Shown: one piece after another, positions 11,113 through 21,387 of the stretch
Layout of the letters: each line of letters starts with the position of its first letter
How positions within the stretch are numbered: position 1 is the stretch's first letter
DNA from: Dictyobacter vulcani
GTDB taxonomy: Bacteria; Chloroflexota; Ktedonobacteria; Ktedonobacterales; Ktedonobacteraceae
Direction: 5' to 3'
Assembly (NCBI RefSeq): GCF_008974265.1
Contig: NZ_BKZW01000001.1
Location: 3,968,001 to 4,032,000, forward strand
Length of the DNA stretch: 64,000 nt
Notes under the pieces: model-generated
Databases searched by the model: none
What the model was told of the DNA's origin: nothing
Seen by the model: the letters and a program-made list of their open reading frames with translations, nothing else
Position numbers and translations under genes: made by a program

Positions 11113-11151
11113 ACAAAAAAGAGGGATAGCCAGATATGTCTGGTTATCCTC
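11113..11151 (-). terminator. intrinsic terminator of the mctP transcript
   Basis: On the minus strand, AGAGGATAACCAGA pairs with TCTGGCTATCCCTCT (one bulge), followed by TTTTTTG. It lies just after the transporter stop. Confidence 0.75.
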
Positions 11152-11175
11152 TGTAAACAATTACAGCGTAGATGT

Positions 11176-12752
11176 TTAACCTAAGGCTTCCTTTGCTACC
11201 TCTACGCGTTCAACTGGGGCGTACTCCTCCTCATAATCAGCGGGACTGGTGCTATCCTTTCCGCTATCCAGGCCGATCGCCTTGAAAATAGGTGTCAGGA
11301 TAACTGCGAGTAAGAGGTTAAGCACTAGTACCGCGACTGCGATATAGATAGGGACATTGAAGAGGGCCATGGTGGGTTTATTGCCAGCAATGATAAACAT
11401 ACTCGTGCCCGCAATCATACCCGCTGCCCAGCCAATTAATAGCGCCCAGCGATTAAACCAGTTGGTGTAGAGTCCCAGGAAGACCGAGGGAAGCGTCTGG
11501 AGAATCCAGATGCCACCCAATAATTGAAAGTAGACGACCTGGGCTGGATTGATCGCCACGATGAATATTAACGCGCCAAATTTAAGGACCAGTGAGGAGA
11601 CTTTCGCTGCCGGGCTTCTTCATGATCGCTGGCCGCAGGCCGGAAATATTCTTTGTAGATGTTGCGCGTAAAGAGATTGGCCGCGGCAATTGACATCACA
11701 GCCGCCGGTACCAGTGCGCCGATGGAGAGGGCGGCAAACGTAAAGCCAGCAAACCAGGAAGGGAAGATGGCATTGATCAAGGCAGGTACCGCGCTGTTAT
11801 TTCCAAAACCTCCAAAGGGTTTGACCTTTTGCGCAATCGCCATATATCCCAGCAGGGCTAGAAATCCCAGCATCAAGGAATAAATGGGCAGGAGGGCCGC
11901 ATTGCGCTTGACGACTTTGGTACTGTTACTACTCAGCACACCAGTCAGTGAGTGTGGATAGAGGAAGAGTGCCAGGGCTGAGCCGAGTGCCAGAGTTGAG
12001 TAGGCAATGGCCTGGTTCGCAGGAATAATATCCGAGAAGGTTTTGGGATTGGCCAGCGCTTTCTGGTGCGCGGCATCGAAGATTGGTCCAAAACCATGGA
12101 AATGCGTGGGAATGATGGCGATGATGGCGAAGAGCACAATGAAGATCATCACATCTTTTACCAGAGCAATCATAGCCGGTGCACGTAGTCCGCTGGTATA
12201 AGTGTAGGCCGCCAGAATCACAAAGGCAATCAGCAACGGCACATCGACTTGGAAGCCTAGTAACGGAACTGTTATTGGTATACCCATCGCGGCAAGTGAA
12301 ATTTGAATCCCATACATCTGGAGCGCGATATAGGGCATGGTGGCAAGGATACCAGTAAAGGCGATGGCCAGGGCCAGACTTTTACTCCCAAAGCGGTCTT
12401 TGACAAAATCTGAGGCCGTCACATAGCCGCGTTGTTTACAGATTGTCCAGAATCTGGGCATCAACACAAAAACGAGGGGATAGATAAGGACGGTGTAAGG
12501 AATAGCAAAGAAACCCGAGACCGCGCCCGCGCCATACATAGCCGCAGGAATAGCAATAAAGGTGTAGGCAGTATAGAGGTCTCCACCCAATAAAAACCAG
12601 GTTACAACGGTGCCAAAACGTCGACCTGCCAGTCCCCATTCATGCAGGAGATTGAGATCTCCCTGTCGCCAGCGTGCCGCGAAAAAGCCCAGAACCGTTA
12701 CGACCACGAAAAAAAAGATGAAAACTGTAATGGCTGTGGCGTCCAATTTCAT
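11176..12752 (-). CDS. mctP: MctP-type sodium:solute (monocarboxylate) symporter, one frameshift
   Basis: A solute:sodium symporter family permease of about 525 residues and 13 expected helices. The N-terminus (FFFVVVTVLGFFAARWR, then GDLNLLHEWGLAGRRFG and WFLLGGDLYTAYTF) closely follows MctP monocarboxylate permeases, which import lactate, pyruvate and related acids. The frame breaks near 11590: restoring one G in GAAGCCCGGCA gives AAKVSSLVLKFGALIF and joins the C-terminal 127 residues. The tail is acidic and cytoplasmic. The DUF3311 gene just upstream is the usual small partner. Substrate is inferred from the family. Confidence 0.85.
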
Positions 12753-12835
12753 TGACGCACTCTCCCTTCCTTGTTTAAGAGATTGCCAGTAAGTAGCGTG
12801 CTTGACATGACCCGCAGGCTAATGCCGTGCCTGTG

Positions 12836-13035
12836 TCAATCGCCGAAGAAGTAGACAAATGCGGTGATAATAGATGTGATAATAATCCACAGCATTTGAT
12901 ACCAGTAGAAAAAGGGCATGCCTAACAGCGGTGGCTGTAGCGAATTGTAAAAGGGCGTATCAGTAAGAAGATGTAGGGGATGATCAATAAGAACAGGATC
13001 CAGCGACGCTTTTTTTTGATGGGGCGAGTTACCAT
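12836..13035 (-). CDS. DUF3311 small membrane partner of MctP (one frameshift)
   Basis: A small protein of about 66 residues, read from ATG 13035: basic N-terminus MVTRPIKKKRRW, one hydrophobic helix (ILFLLIIPYIFLL), a frame break near 12950 that one T in a T run repairs, then PFYNSLQPPLLGMPFFYWYQMLW and a second helix. The central PLLGMPFFYWYQ is the DUF3311 signature. In other bacteria such genes precede sodium:solute symporters and probably encode an accessory subunit. It is 83 bases upstream of the permease and likely cotranscribed. Confidence 0.8.
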
Positions 13036-13298
13036 ACAAATGCTCCTTTGCTCTGTCCAATGGAAAACTGGCCAAAGAGGTTTTTGCCTGCCATTAAGCA
13101 TTGCCTGCGACGCACCTTTTATACCACTAAGAGAAAAAGCATGAATGCCATTCTGGCTACGGTATAGTAAAGAGATGCAAAGACCATTGCTGGCTAAAAT
13201 AATACCCTGGAAAGTTTCTCAGGCATCTTTGTGGCTTATGTAAAGACTACGGTATTTACATTTAATTGTCAATTGATTGGCTTGTCTGTGTGCGTTGC

Positions 13299-14256
13299 TT
13301 AAATGCTACAGAGGAGCCCCAGATCGTATTGAGTCGCCTGTTGTACGATTTGTAGAAAACTAGCCGCATGTTCTGGCAGCACTTCATCGATTGTGCGTGC
13401 ATTTTGGACTGAGCGTTGTTGTAGCCGGAATAAGGCGTAGTCCTGGCGGGCTCTGGCAGGATCTGGTGGTTGCGCATGCTCAAGGCAACTGGCCAGTTGC
13501 CTGGTTTCATCTGGTGTGAGGTAACCAATATAATCCTCATAGGGTTCTCCAGGCCTGTAGCCAAAAGGCATGCGTCGGCGTCCGCATGCCAGCAATTCAA
13601 AGAGTGCCATAGCTCGCACTGAAATACCGGCTAACCAGCCACGCAGATGTAATGTGGCTGGATGGCTGCCAATCTCTATGCCAGATGTCTCGCTACAATC
13701 GTCAGCGTCCAACAACTGTTTTTTGGCTGTCGTCATAGCATATGAGGAGCGGTTTTGTACTTCCAGAGCCAGTTTATTTAAGCCTGCCGAGCGCAAAAGT
13801 GAGATGATTTGTGCCTGGTTGGCCTCCTCTTTTTCTTGTTCTCCTGGTATCTCGGACTGATTCTGTAATAGAGGGAGTCCAAGCGGGATCTGGCAATATT
13901 CTTCAAGGAGTGCCCCCAGATTGCTCGTAGCGTGTCGGGATTTTGATAAAGCTGGGGAGGATGTTTATGTATATAGTTATCGCTAACTTCAGTAAAGGTT
14001 TCTGCCATACATAATAGCTGGTATTCATGGTATGCCTGTGATCCTTGAGGTAATTGTTTTACAAAAGACTGTGCCCGTGTCCAGGTACGCAGGGCAACAT
14101 TGCAGGTGGAATAAATTGTTCTTCACGTGCGCAACGTGTCTCAGCGTAAAGTTGATAGAGTGCGTTTTCCTCGCCTTGAGTAAGCCAGAGTTGAAAAGCT
14201 GGCATTATGCGCCTGGAATATGTATCCCAATCAAAACCATGCAGGCGTGTTATCAT
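13299..14256 (-). CDS. unknown protein of about 320 residues (two or more frameshifts)
   Basis: Three frames join into one protein: start MITRLHGFDWDTYSRRIMP, a break near 14095 (in a C run) to LRTWTRAQSFVKQLPQG, then AETFTEVSDNYIHKHPPQL, a break near 13920 (in GGGGG) to ALLEEYCQIPLGLPLLQN, and a C-terminal 165 residues with FGYRPGEPYEDYIGYLTPDE. The last motif resembles a small unnamed family seen in actinobacterial and ktedonobacterial genomes in which FGYRPG-like and GYL motifs recur, but I cannot name it. It is soluble and mostly helical. No function is assigned. Confidence 0.6.
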
Positions 14257-14384
14257 ACACCACTTCCACCTATTATTTTTAGCTTTAGTCTATGCTTGCC
14301 TTACTACATAATACTGCTGTTTTTTTATATCTCCAAATATGTAGCGCGAGAGTACCACTTCCAGCTTTTATCTGCTAACATATA

Positions 14385-14433
14385 AAATCGCAGAGATCCT
14401 TCATCAGTGTAAATGAAAGGACATCTGCGATTT
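14385..14433 (-). terminator. probable terminator of the stalk-protein gene
   Basis: AAATCGCAGA (14385-14394) pairs with TCTGCGATTT (14424-14433), and there is further partial pairing inside. On the minus strand it is followed by TTTTATAT. It lies 18 bases after the 14451 stop. Confidence 0.6.
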
Positions 14434-14450
14434 CTGGTGGATTAAGCCTC

Positions 14451-15743
14451 TTAAGCGAGGAAAGGATCATCGTTACTATCGGTTGTTTCTGTCGGATCCT
14501 GATTGGGAAGGGCATAGAGGCCCATTTGTGCCTGACGCATGATGGTTTCCAGCACTGGATCATCCTGGACATTTGGCGCAATGAGCGGCGAGAATGAGAT
14601 CGGCTGCTCTTTTTCCTTGCCCGGAGCATTCCATTGTATGTCCTTGTCTGCGACTTCTTTCGGGAGTACCTGCGAAAGATCAAAGTTGTCTAAAGGCAAT
14701 GGGCTCATATCGCTGGTACTGACAGGATTTTTCCGGGGCGTTGCTGCAATCTGACCGGGTAGGGGTGATGTGATGGGCTGTAGCGCGCCGGGCATATAGC
14801 CAGGATCTGCTTCTTTGGACGCAGGTGTAATGGCTTGCTGTGGACCGGTAGGCATAGAGATAGTGCGGTGTGGATCATTGAACAGAGGGGGTGGGGTGGG
14901 CGTAAGCGCCTTATGTGAGCCAGTTGGCATTGCAATGACAGGTCCTGCAGGTTGCATAGGCATATTCATTTGTGCGGAAACTGCAAACGCTGCCTGCTGT
15001 TCTACACCAGGTAAGACAAAGGTGGCATCCGGATCTGCTCGATTTAGCCACGGGGTTGGCTGAGCGGCTGGTCTGGCAAAACGTGCATAGGAGATTCTTT
15101 GGGGCTTTTGTTTACGTAAAAACATAAAGGCGATTAAGCCGGTAATCAACAAAAGAAAAACAGAGCCAAACGCAATCGGGATCAGGACTCCTCCGATCCG
15201 CTACCCTGGGTTGTTGCCTGATCCGGTGCATTCCCACTGGCAACCACTGCCGTCGCGGTTGGTGTGACTGCTGCTGCATCTGGCGTTGCGGTTGCGGTTG
15301 GTGTTGCGGTCGCCTTTTTGGTCGGGTCTACTGCTGATGGCGTAGTGCAGGATTACCCGGATTGCCAGGATTACCCGGACCCACAGGCGGAATTGCTGGC
15401 TGTACTGGCTGAGTTGGGTTTGTGGTCGGAATCGGGGTAGGAGGCACAGACGTAGCTGTAGGGGGCACCGGTGTAGCCGTAGGGGCACCGGCGTAGCCGT
15501 AGGAGGTACCGGTGTAGCCGTAGGAGGCACCGGCGTATCAGTTGGTGTAGGTGTTATTGCTACAGGTGTATCGGTGGGTAAGACATCGATAATTACCAGG
15601 GTTGATGTGACTGTCGCAGTTGCATAGGCATGTGTTTGCACAATTACTATGTTCAAACCAATAAAAAAAATAAATACGCCGCAAATCATAGCCTTCTTGA
15701 AGTGTTTTAATGCTTTTTTTTTCATACTTCTGTTCACTCGCAT
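14451..15743 (-). CDS. single-pass membrane protein with Pro/Thr-rich stalk (several frameshifts)
   Basis: Read across frames, one protein of about 430 residues. ATG 15743 follows GGGAG. The N-terminus is basic with a hydrophobic helix (ALKHFKKAMICGVFIFF, residues about 12-35, possibly cleaved after AYA). Next come PTPTDTP and PPTATPV repeats, a Gly/Asn/Pro segment, a second Thr/Ala-rich stretch, a membrane helix near 15180-15120 (IPIAFGSVFLLLITGLIAF), a basic stop-transfer RKQKPQR, and a 210-residue Pro/Gln-rich cytoplasmic tail. Frames change inside the repeats (about 15480 and 15350) and near 15193, where one G is lost. It looks like a cell-surface stalk anchored by its C-terminal half. 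Function unknown. Confidence 0.65.
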
Positions 15744-16126
15744 CAATCTCCCAGCAGATTGGTTCTGTGTTTTGAGCTTTGCCTCTCCACTTTGATATGT
15801 TTACGACGTAGCGGAGTTATAGGGAGCTTTTCCATTGAAAAACATGGACCGAGTCAAGTGTAGATGCACTCTGCATATGTCGTCAAGCTGATAGAAAAAT
15901 GTACTAGTATATATCAATTCTTGAGGGCTTTTACTACGAATCCTATGCATGGCTAACCTCAATACACGCTTTAGCTCCACAAACTCTATTTCAAATATCC
16001 TTGCTTGTTTGTGTCTCCTGGTGTTTCAATGTTGTGTATTGTGTAACACCAGGACATTTTTGACGTAGTATTACATATAAGATTTTATCGCACGTTTAGC
16101 CGCCCACCTGGAGAAGGAGTAGATAT
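15744..16126. other. divergent intergenic region
   Basis: About 380 bases between the minus-strand stalk gene and the plus-strand HD-GYP gene. It should hold promoters for both. Apart from the hairpin at 16016-16054 I see no gene or clear site. Confidence 0.5.
16016..16054 (+). promoter_or_regulatory. leader hairpin upstream of the HD-GYP gene
   Basis: TCCTGGTGTT (16016-16025) pairs perfectly with AACACCAGGA (16045-16054), followed by CATTTTTG. No plus-strand gene ends before it, so it may be a leader attenuator or an operator and not an ordinary terminator. Confidence 0.35.
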
Positions 16127-16849
16127 ATGCTCATCAATGGCACGGCTACTTTGCGTTGCAAAAATTTTCTACGCTATCGAACTGATCTTTCGTTAGAGCT
16201 CTATGGCTATCGCAGGATCCTGAATGATCAGGATGTAGCCTATCTTTTGCATTCAATGGAAATGGCTGTTGTTGATACTTTAGCCATCTGGTGTGATTGC
16301 GCTACCAATATGCATGCACAGCGGCTGTTGAATTTAGCAGAGGCAGTTGGCATACAACTGCACCTTTCTCAGAGCGACCTCGGATTATTGCGTCTGGCTG
16401 CCTTATTACATGATATTGGCAAGGTAGCTATTCCATCTGCCATTCTACAAAAACAAGGCCCACTCGATCCACATGAGTGGGCCCTGATCCGTTTGCATCC
16501 AGAAATTGGTTGGAGCATATTGCAGGGAGCGGGTGCAATCCTGGAGCAGGTGGCCTTACTGGTCATCGCCCATCATGAGGCCTGGGATGGCAGCGGATAT
16601 CCCAGAGGGCTACGCAAAACAGAGATTCCTTTTTTAGCACGCATCCTGGCCGTGGTAGATTCCTATGATGCTATGGTCTCCGAGCGCGCCTATGGGAAAC
16701 CGCTGCCAGCAAGCAGTGCCTGCCATGAATTAGTGCGCTGTGCTGGCCAACGATATGATCCTCACGTAGTAAACGCTTTTCTACATGTGTTGATCGGGAC
16801 AAAAACGTACAGCGACATGCGTGGTTTCTATTCAAGCATAATCCTTTAA
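16127..16849 (+). CDS. HD-GYP domain phosphodiesterase-like protein
   Basis: A 240-residue protein. Residues 1-85 have no recognised domain. From about 85 the HD-GYP fold is clear: LAALLHDIGKVAIP, HPEIGWSIL, IAHHEAWDGSGYPRGL, ILAVVDSYDAMVSERAYG. The HD pair, the following HH and the GYP motif are all present, so cyclic-di-GMP phosphodiesterase activity is plausible. There is no receiver or membrane domain. GGAGAAGGAG lies about 8 bases before ATG 16127. Its 3' end overlaps the convergent sigma-factor gene by 18 bases. Confidence 0.85.
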   Translation: MLINGTATLRCKNFLRYRTDLSLELYGYRRILNDQDVAYLLHSMEMAVVDTLAIWCDCATNMHAQRLLNLAEAVGIQLHLSQSDLGLLRLAALLHDIGKVAIPSAILQKQGPLDPHEWALIRLHPEIGWSILQGAGAILEQVALLVIAHHEAWDGSGYPRGLRKTEIPFLARILAVVDSYDAMVSERAYGKPLPASSACHELVRCAGQRYDPHVVNAFLHVLIGTKTYSDMRGFYSSIIL

Positions 16850-18010
16850 TAAATGGACCTGCACAGGTTGACGAAGAGTGCGTAAAGCTTTTACTTCGAT
16901 CTGACGAATCCGTTCGCGCGTCAGTTTAAAGTAACTGCTGAGCTCTTCCAGGGTATGGCAGTAACCATCCTGTAACCCATAGCGTAACTCAATAACCTGC
17001 CTTTCACGCTGGCTTAAGATCTCAAGCGAGCGTGAAATTTGATCCCGCAAGACTTGATGGGTGACAATATCCGCTGGAGCCGCGGCATGCGGATCCTCGA
17101 TCACATCTGCGAGATGATACTGCTCATCATCGCTGAGTGGCGCATCGAGAGAGATTGGAGCTTCGGACATGCTCTGAAGCTCTACAATGCGCTCTTTGGT
17201 GAGCTGTAGGGCCTGGGCGATCTCTTCTGGAAATGGATCACGCCCCAGATCTTGATAGAGTTGGCGTGTGATCCGCTTCATCTTATAGATTAATTCGACC
17301 ACATGGACTGGAATATGAATAGTGCGTGTATGTTCGGCGACGGCCCTACTGATTGCTTGCCTGATCCACCAGGTGGCATAGGTGCTAAAGCGAAAGCCGC
17401 GTCCAGGATCGAATTTTTGGGCGGCCCTTATTAAGCCTAGATTGCCTTCTTGAATTAAATCAAGGAGTGAGACACCGTGGTTATTGTATCTTTTTGCAAT
17501 GCTGACGACCAGGCGTAAATTCGCCTCAACCAGATGTTGTTGAGCTCTATTATCGCCTGCAATAATGCGCCTTGCCAGATGCATTTCTTGTTCAGCGGCC
17601 AGGAGGGGATAGCGGCCAATTTCTGCCAGGTATTGGCGGATAGCATTTTCCGCTTCGAGATCACCCTCTTCGACCTCTTCTTCTTCATCTAGATATTCCT
17701 CATTTTCATTGTAGCGTGCATCTCCATAAGTGACACTATTTTTTCCTTTTCTGTTCTCATTGGTGGCCTTATTTGATACCCGGGTAGATCGATTTTCGTC
17801 ATCAATGGCTGGTGTATAATAAGTCATATCATCATCGTTGGCTTGATTAGCTCTTTTCCCTTTTTTAGACGCGAGTGTACTTGCGTGTTTTGTGGTCACT
17901 CTGGTTTTTTCTCTTTTACAGGAAAGCTCGACTTTGCCGGTTGAGACATATGGCTGGACTTCGACATGATCATTTGAAAGTGTTTGCATGTTGCTGGTGA
18001 TGGCTACCAT
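16832..18010 (-). CDS. RpoD/SigA-type sigma-70 factor
   Basis: A 392-residue group 1/2 sigma factor. Residues 1-120 are charged and low-complexity, ending in an acidic run (EEEEVEEGD). Region 1.2 starts at AIRQYLAEIGRYPLL. Region 2 contains NLRLVVSIAKRY, LIQEGNLGLIRAAQKFD and FSTYATWWIRQAISRA. Region 3 follows, and region 4 has the -35-binding helix-turn-helix (TLEELSSYFKLTRERIRQIE). Either a principal or a paralogous housekeeping-like sigma would look like this. The start is at 18010, with GGAGG about 8 bases upstream. Confidence 0.93.
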   Translation of the reverse strand: MVAITSNMQTLSNDHVEVQPYVSTGKVELSCKREKTRVTTKHASTLASKKGKRANQANDDDMTYYTPAIDDENRSTRVSNKATNENRKGKNSVTYGDARYNENEEYLDEEEEVEEGDLEAENAIRQYLAEIGRYPLLAAEQEMHLARRIIAGDNRAQQHLVEANLRLVVSIAKRYNNHGVSLLDLIQEGNLGLIRAAQKFDPGRGFRFSTYATWWIRQAISRAVAEHTRTIHIPVHVVELIYKMKRITRQLYQDLGRDPFPEEIAQALQLTKERIVELQSMSEAPISLDAPLSDDEQYHLADVIEDPHAAAPADIVTHQVLRDQISRSLEILSQRERQVIELRYGLQDGYCHTLEELSSYFKLTRERIRQIEVKALRTLRQPVQVHLLKDYA

Positions 18011-18459
18011 ATACCTACTTCCTCCTTAAACCTCAAATCCCATTCCACAAATTTGGTAACCGGAGATATGTGTTGCGTGGGCCAGGTTGAGCAACACTGT
18101 TCATAAATTTTTACGAACTATCCCCCTCATATACTACTACTGCAAGATATGTGCCAATATAGAGTTGTAGGGATGTACGTGCCTGTTGCCTGGCTTTATG
18201 AGGGAAAATGAGGTTAATCAGTGACGTGTCACTGCTTTGGGCACCAGCATATGCCGAAATTTTTTCCATGTACTGGGGATTTTTACGCAGTTTCTCTCGT
18301 CAGCGCGAGAATTCGGGTGATTATTTTTCTTACCTGTTTGAATTTATTATACTCCGACAAAAAAGTGGGGATGGCCGTTTATTTGCACAGGTAGCAGAGG
18401 TGAAGGGTGAGAATGATCTGAGGTGTATATAGAGACATGGTGGATAGGAAACAAAGGAC
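18011..18459. other. divergent intergenic region, sigma gene/membrane protein
   Basis: About 450 bases upstream of the sigma gene (minus) and the 18460 gene (plus). A 74-codon open frame here (18208-18432) has no start signal or protein-like character and was not called. Promoters are expected but not resolved. Confidence 0.4.
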
Positions 18460-19115
18460 ATGGAGCATTCAATACATTCTGCAAATAAGGAATTACGAGC
18501 CTATGGAGGGCATTTTTTAACCGGAACATATAGTCCTGCTCGCAGGTCACCGGAATTACCAGCTATTCCTGCTCGCGCCTCGGCACATCCAGTGGCAGTG
18601 GTTAAAATACGTCCGCGCTATCCACGAATAGCGGAAACAGCAGAGGGTGGTGATATTACCCGTATTCCAACCATGCCACAGTCCCGGGCGATCTGGGAAT
18701 ATGAGACGCCGCACTATGCTGCCGCCAGCAGTTTATCTGTGTTGACTCTGGCTGTTACCGATACTGCTTTAACTATTATCCGACCATCCAGGCAATCTGA
18801 GATGCTTTCGCAAGAAACGGCAGAGCAACCACAGGTGGCCCTCGCTATTCCATTGTAGAACGTTTGCGCACGCATGATATCGAGGAATTTGATACGGTTC
18901 CTCCATTGCTGACTTCACCACTAAAAAGCTATCATGTGTCATCAAAGAGATGGTCATTGATAGCTCATCCCATTGAGGGTCTGCGCTGGTGGTTAGTGCA
19001 TCCTGGTCGATTAGAGTTTTTGCTCTGGTTGCTTGGTACTATGCTTTTGCTCTGTGTGACTGTCCTCTTTACCGTGTTACTATTGTCGAATCTTGGCTAT
19101 CTCACTTTTCATTAA
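18460..19115 (+). CDS. hypothetical protein with C-terminal membrane anchor (one frameshift)
   Basis: Two open frames join near 18856: adding one G to CCATTGTAGAA gives PLVERLRTHDIEEFDTVPP and a single protein of about 218 residues. The first 170 residues are Pro/Ala/Arg-rich and probably disordered. Near the C-terminus EFLLWLLGTMLLLCVTVLFT forms one strong membrane helix, making a tail-anchored or single-pass topology. No domain is recognised. Confidence 0.55.
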
Positions 19116-19684
19116 GCACATCCTGGCCGTTCCGTTGGGGTTCAGTGAGCAGGTTTCTCCGACGTGATCAGGTCGCAGGCTCAAGCCCTGCCGCTACGTT
19201 ACGTTTTATGTAGCGAGTCGAAAGTGTCAGGCGTTCTTTGAGAGAGGATATGCCAGAAAGCTGGAGGAGATTTTTTGGTTGAGTACATAGTAGGGCATCG
19301 AGTGTTATGCATATCTGGTGATCTCGACGCCTATAAGCCAATGTGGTACAATTCCTTGCATTGATGCTCACCCAGCCAGAATGTATTCTTCCTTACTTCT
19401 AAGGAACCATTGAAGGGTCCGGGAAAGTCGTACAGCGACGATAAGCGAGCGTTATAGCAGGTGGGGGAATTTCCACCACTGTACTCCATGGATAGCGAAG
19501 TGCCAGGTAAACCTATGCCTGAATGGTAAGAGGCGATAAACTGTTGAGTGCGCTATCTCGGGTTGTTAATAGCTAACATATCGTGTAAAATCATCAACAT
19601 GGTCGCGTCTCTGAGGTGCATTGAGATGGTGATACAGTAACCAAATATGTTTAATCATAAAAAAGGAAGGCAGAGCAAACGCTT
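19116..19684. other. 570-base noncoding region with RNA-like structure
   Basis: No protein gene is seen. At 19175-19191 GCAGG and CCTGC flank a 7-nt CTCAAGC loop resembling a tRNA T-arm, but the rest of a tRNA cannot be folded. At 19380-19580 several short hairpins follow one another: GTCG/CGAC near 19430, GGTGG/CCACC near 19465-19480, and AGGT/ACCT near 19505. Such a run of local pairs can mark a structured RNA or a mobile-intron remnant. The class is unresolved. Confidence 0.35.
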
Positions 19685-21335
19685 ATGCCAAGAGGACGCA
19701 AGGGGTCTCCTCAAGAGAGCGTGGATAGCATTTTACTGGCGCTAAGCCGGCGTGAAGATATCGATGCTGAGACCATGTCCCATTATCTGGATCGTCTGGA
19801 TCAAGAATGGGCTGAGGGAGCGCGAGAAAAAGTACTGCATTTGCTGCGCAGTAATGATCCTATGGCCCAGGCTGCGGCATTGCGCATTCTGGCTGAATTA
19901 GCGACCGATTTTGATATTGAAGGGCTTTGAAGATTTTATCACTGATCCAACGGTCAGTGATCTTGCCAAGCTTTCTCTCTCGCCTATTTTAAAAGAATTA
20001 GGATCAGAGATGGCAGATGATGGCATCATCGAGTACTTGAATGATCCTGCCGGTGCTATTCGTCAGATGCAGATGCGCCTGCTTGAGCTTGTAGGACAAA
20101 ATGAGATGGGCGTTGAGACAATTCTGGAAGATGTTGTTTCCATGCCTGTCGAACGACGTTTCGCCTTTATTAATTGGCTAGGGAATAGTAATGATCCACG
20201 TGCTGCAAATCTGTTGGTACCGTTGTTGGAGAATCAAACCGGCAAAGTGGTAATGGCAGTGATTGAGGCACTGGAATTGTTGGGCCCTATTGCGATTAAT
20301 CAGACGATTCCCGCTTTGAATCATGTGATCGCAACTACCTCTAATCGACAGCTCAAGCAGCAGGCGCGTACAACGCTTGGACGTCTGACAATGCAATCGA
20401 TGTTAGGGTCAGAGGATGCTGCGTTGCTTGAGGCGCGCCAGCAGCAGTATCCAGCTTATCAGGCTCGTGTGAGCTCTATTGACGGTTCTGGTACCCAACT
20501 CATTATGTTATCCTGGCTGCGTCCTGATGGCTTGATTAAAGGCGTCAATGTCCTGTATCAAGATCAGAAGGGCATCAAGGACTGCTATGGGGTAGACGAG
20601 ATGGACACAGAGCAGTGGGAGTCACTGATAGGGGATCTGGATGAGCAGGGCTTTAGTAGCTTTAAGGTTTCCTTCGAATATGCCTGTGCTGTGATTCTGG
20701 AGGCTCGAGCCTTGAATCGGCGCACCCGCACCCGCTTACCCATCGCGTATTCGATCTGGCGTCCGTTAACAGAGGCGGGCGTACGTGATAAGAAAGCTGT
20801 CGCTAGTTTACCTGCTACTACACTGCCATGTGTAGAACTGACCGCTGAAGCACGTGCCATGGCTGACCGTGCGGATGAGCTCTATCAACTCAAAGAGTTT
20901 TCTTCCTGGTTATATGAGCCGATCGAACGCATCGAACCATTTATTAGCCGCTATTGGGCGGCGCTCAACATGGTTGAGTCCACCACCAATAAGCGTAAGA
21001 AAGCCCGTATGCAGGAGCAGCGCGATCTTTTGACCTCATTGGCCAGCGAGTCTCTCCATGAGTTAATAGATGATAAGTGGCGTACTACCTATGCCGCTCG
21101 TTTGTTGCGGCAGGCTGCGTTACTTCAGCAGGCCGACCAGCATGAATATGTGCCAATGATACAAGCAACCGCTACGTTGTTGGATCCGGCTTCTCAAGTT
21201 CCTGTGCAGGACCAAACATTTCCGATTGCTCTGATCAGTATATCCATTGAACAGGGTCCGCTGCGCTTAATGGTTGAGTCCTTACGTAGTGGAAGCTTGA
21301 GTTCTTTTCCGGTGGAGTTTTTTCAGCAGGATTAA
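19685..21335 (+). CDS. HEAT-repeat protein (one frameshift)
   Basis: The first 82 and following 470 codons join near 19920, where one extra base (in GGGCTTT) breaks the frame, giving about 549 residues. Residues 1-240 are paired helices of HEAT/armadillo type (for example DPMAQAAALRILAEL; NDPRAANLLVPLLENQTGKVVMAVIEALELL). The rest (YQARVSSIDGSGTQLIMLSWLRPDG and after) is an unrecognised alpha/beta domain conserved enough to look folded. It is soluble, probably a scaffold or protein-interaction module. A weak AAGGAAGG-like ribosome site precedes ATG 19685. It is not obviously in an operon. Confidence 0.75.
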
Positions 21336-21337
21336 AC

Positions 21338-21377
21338 AAGGGCCCTGGCTTTTTGCTTGCGAAAGCCTGGAGCCCTT
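21338..21377. terminator. bidirectional terminator
   Basis: AAGGGC and GGCTTT pair with AAAGCC and GCCCTT around a 9-nt loop, between the convergent HEAT-repeat (plus) and oxidoreductase (minus) genes. Confidence 0.6.
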
Positions 21378-21387
21378 GGCTGCTTCT

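Noticed and set aside
18208..18432. A 74-codon open frame in the sigma-factor upstream region
   Set aside because: No ribosome site, no protein-like composition, and it lies in a divergent promoter region.
19143..19215. A possible tRNA with a T-arm like GCAGG-CTCAAGC-CCTGC
   Set aside because: The anticodon stem and acceptor arm cannot be paired by hand and the loop is atypical. At most it is a tRNA remnant or chance.
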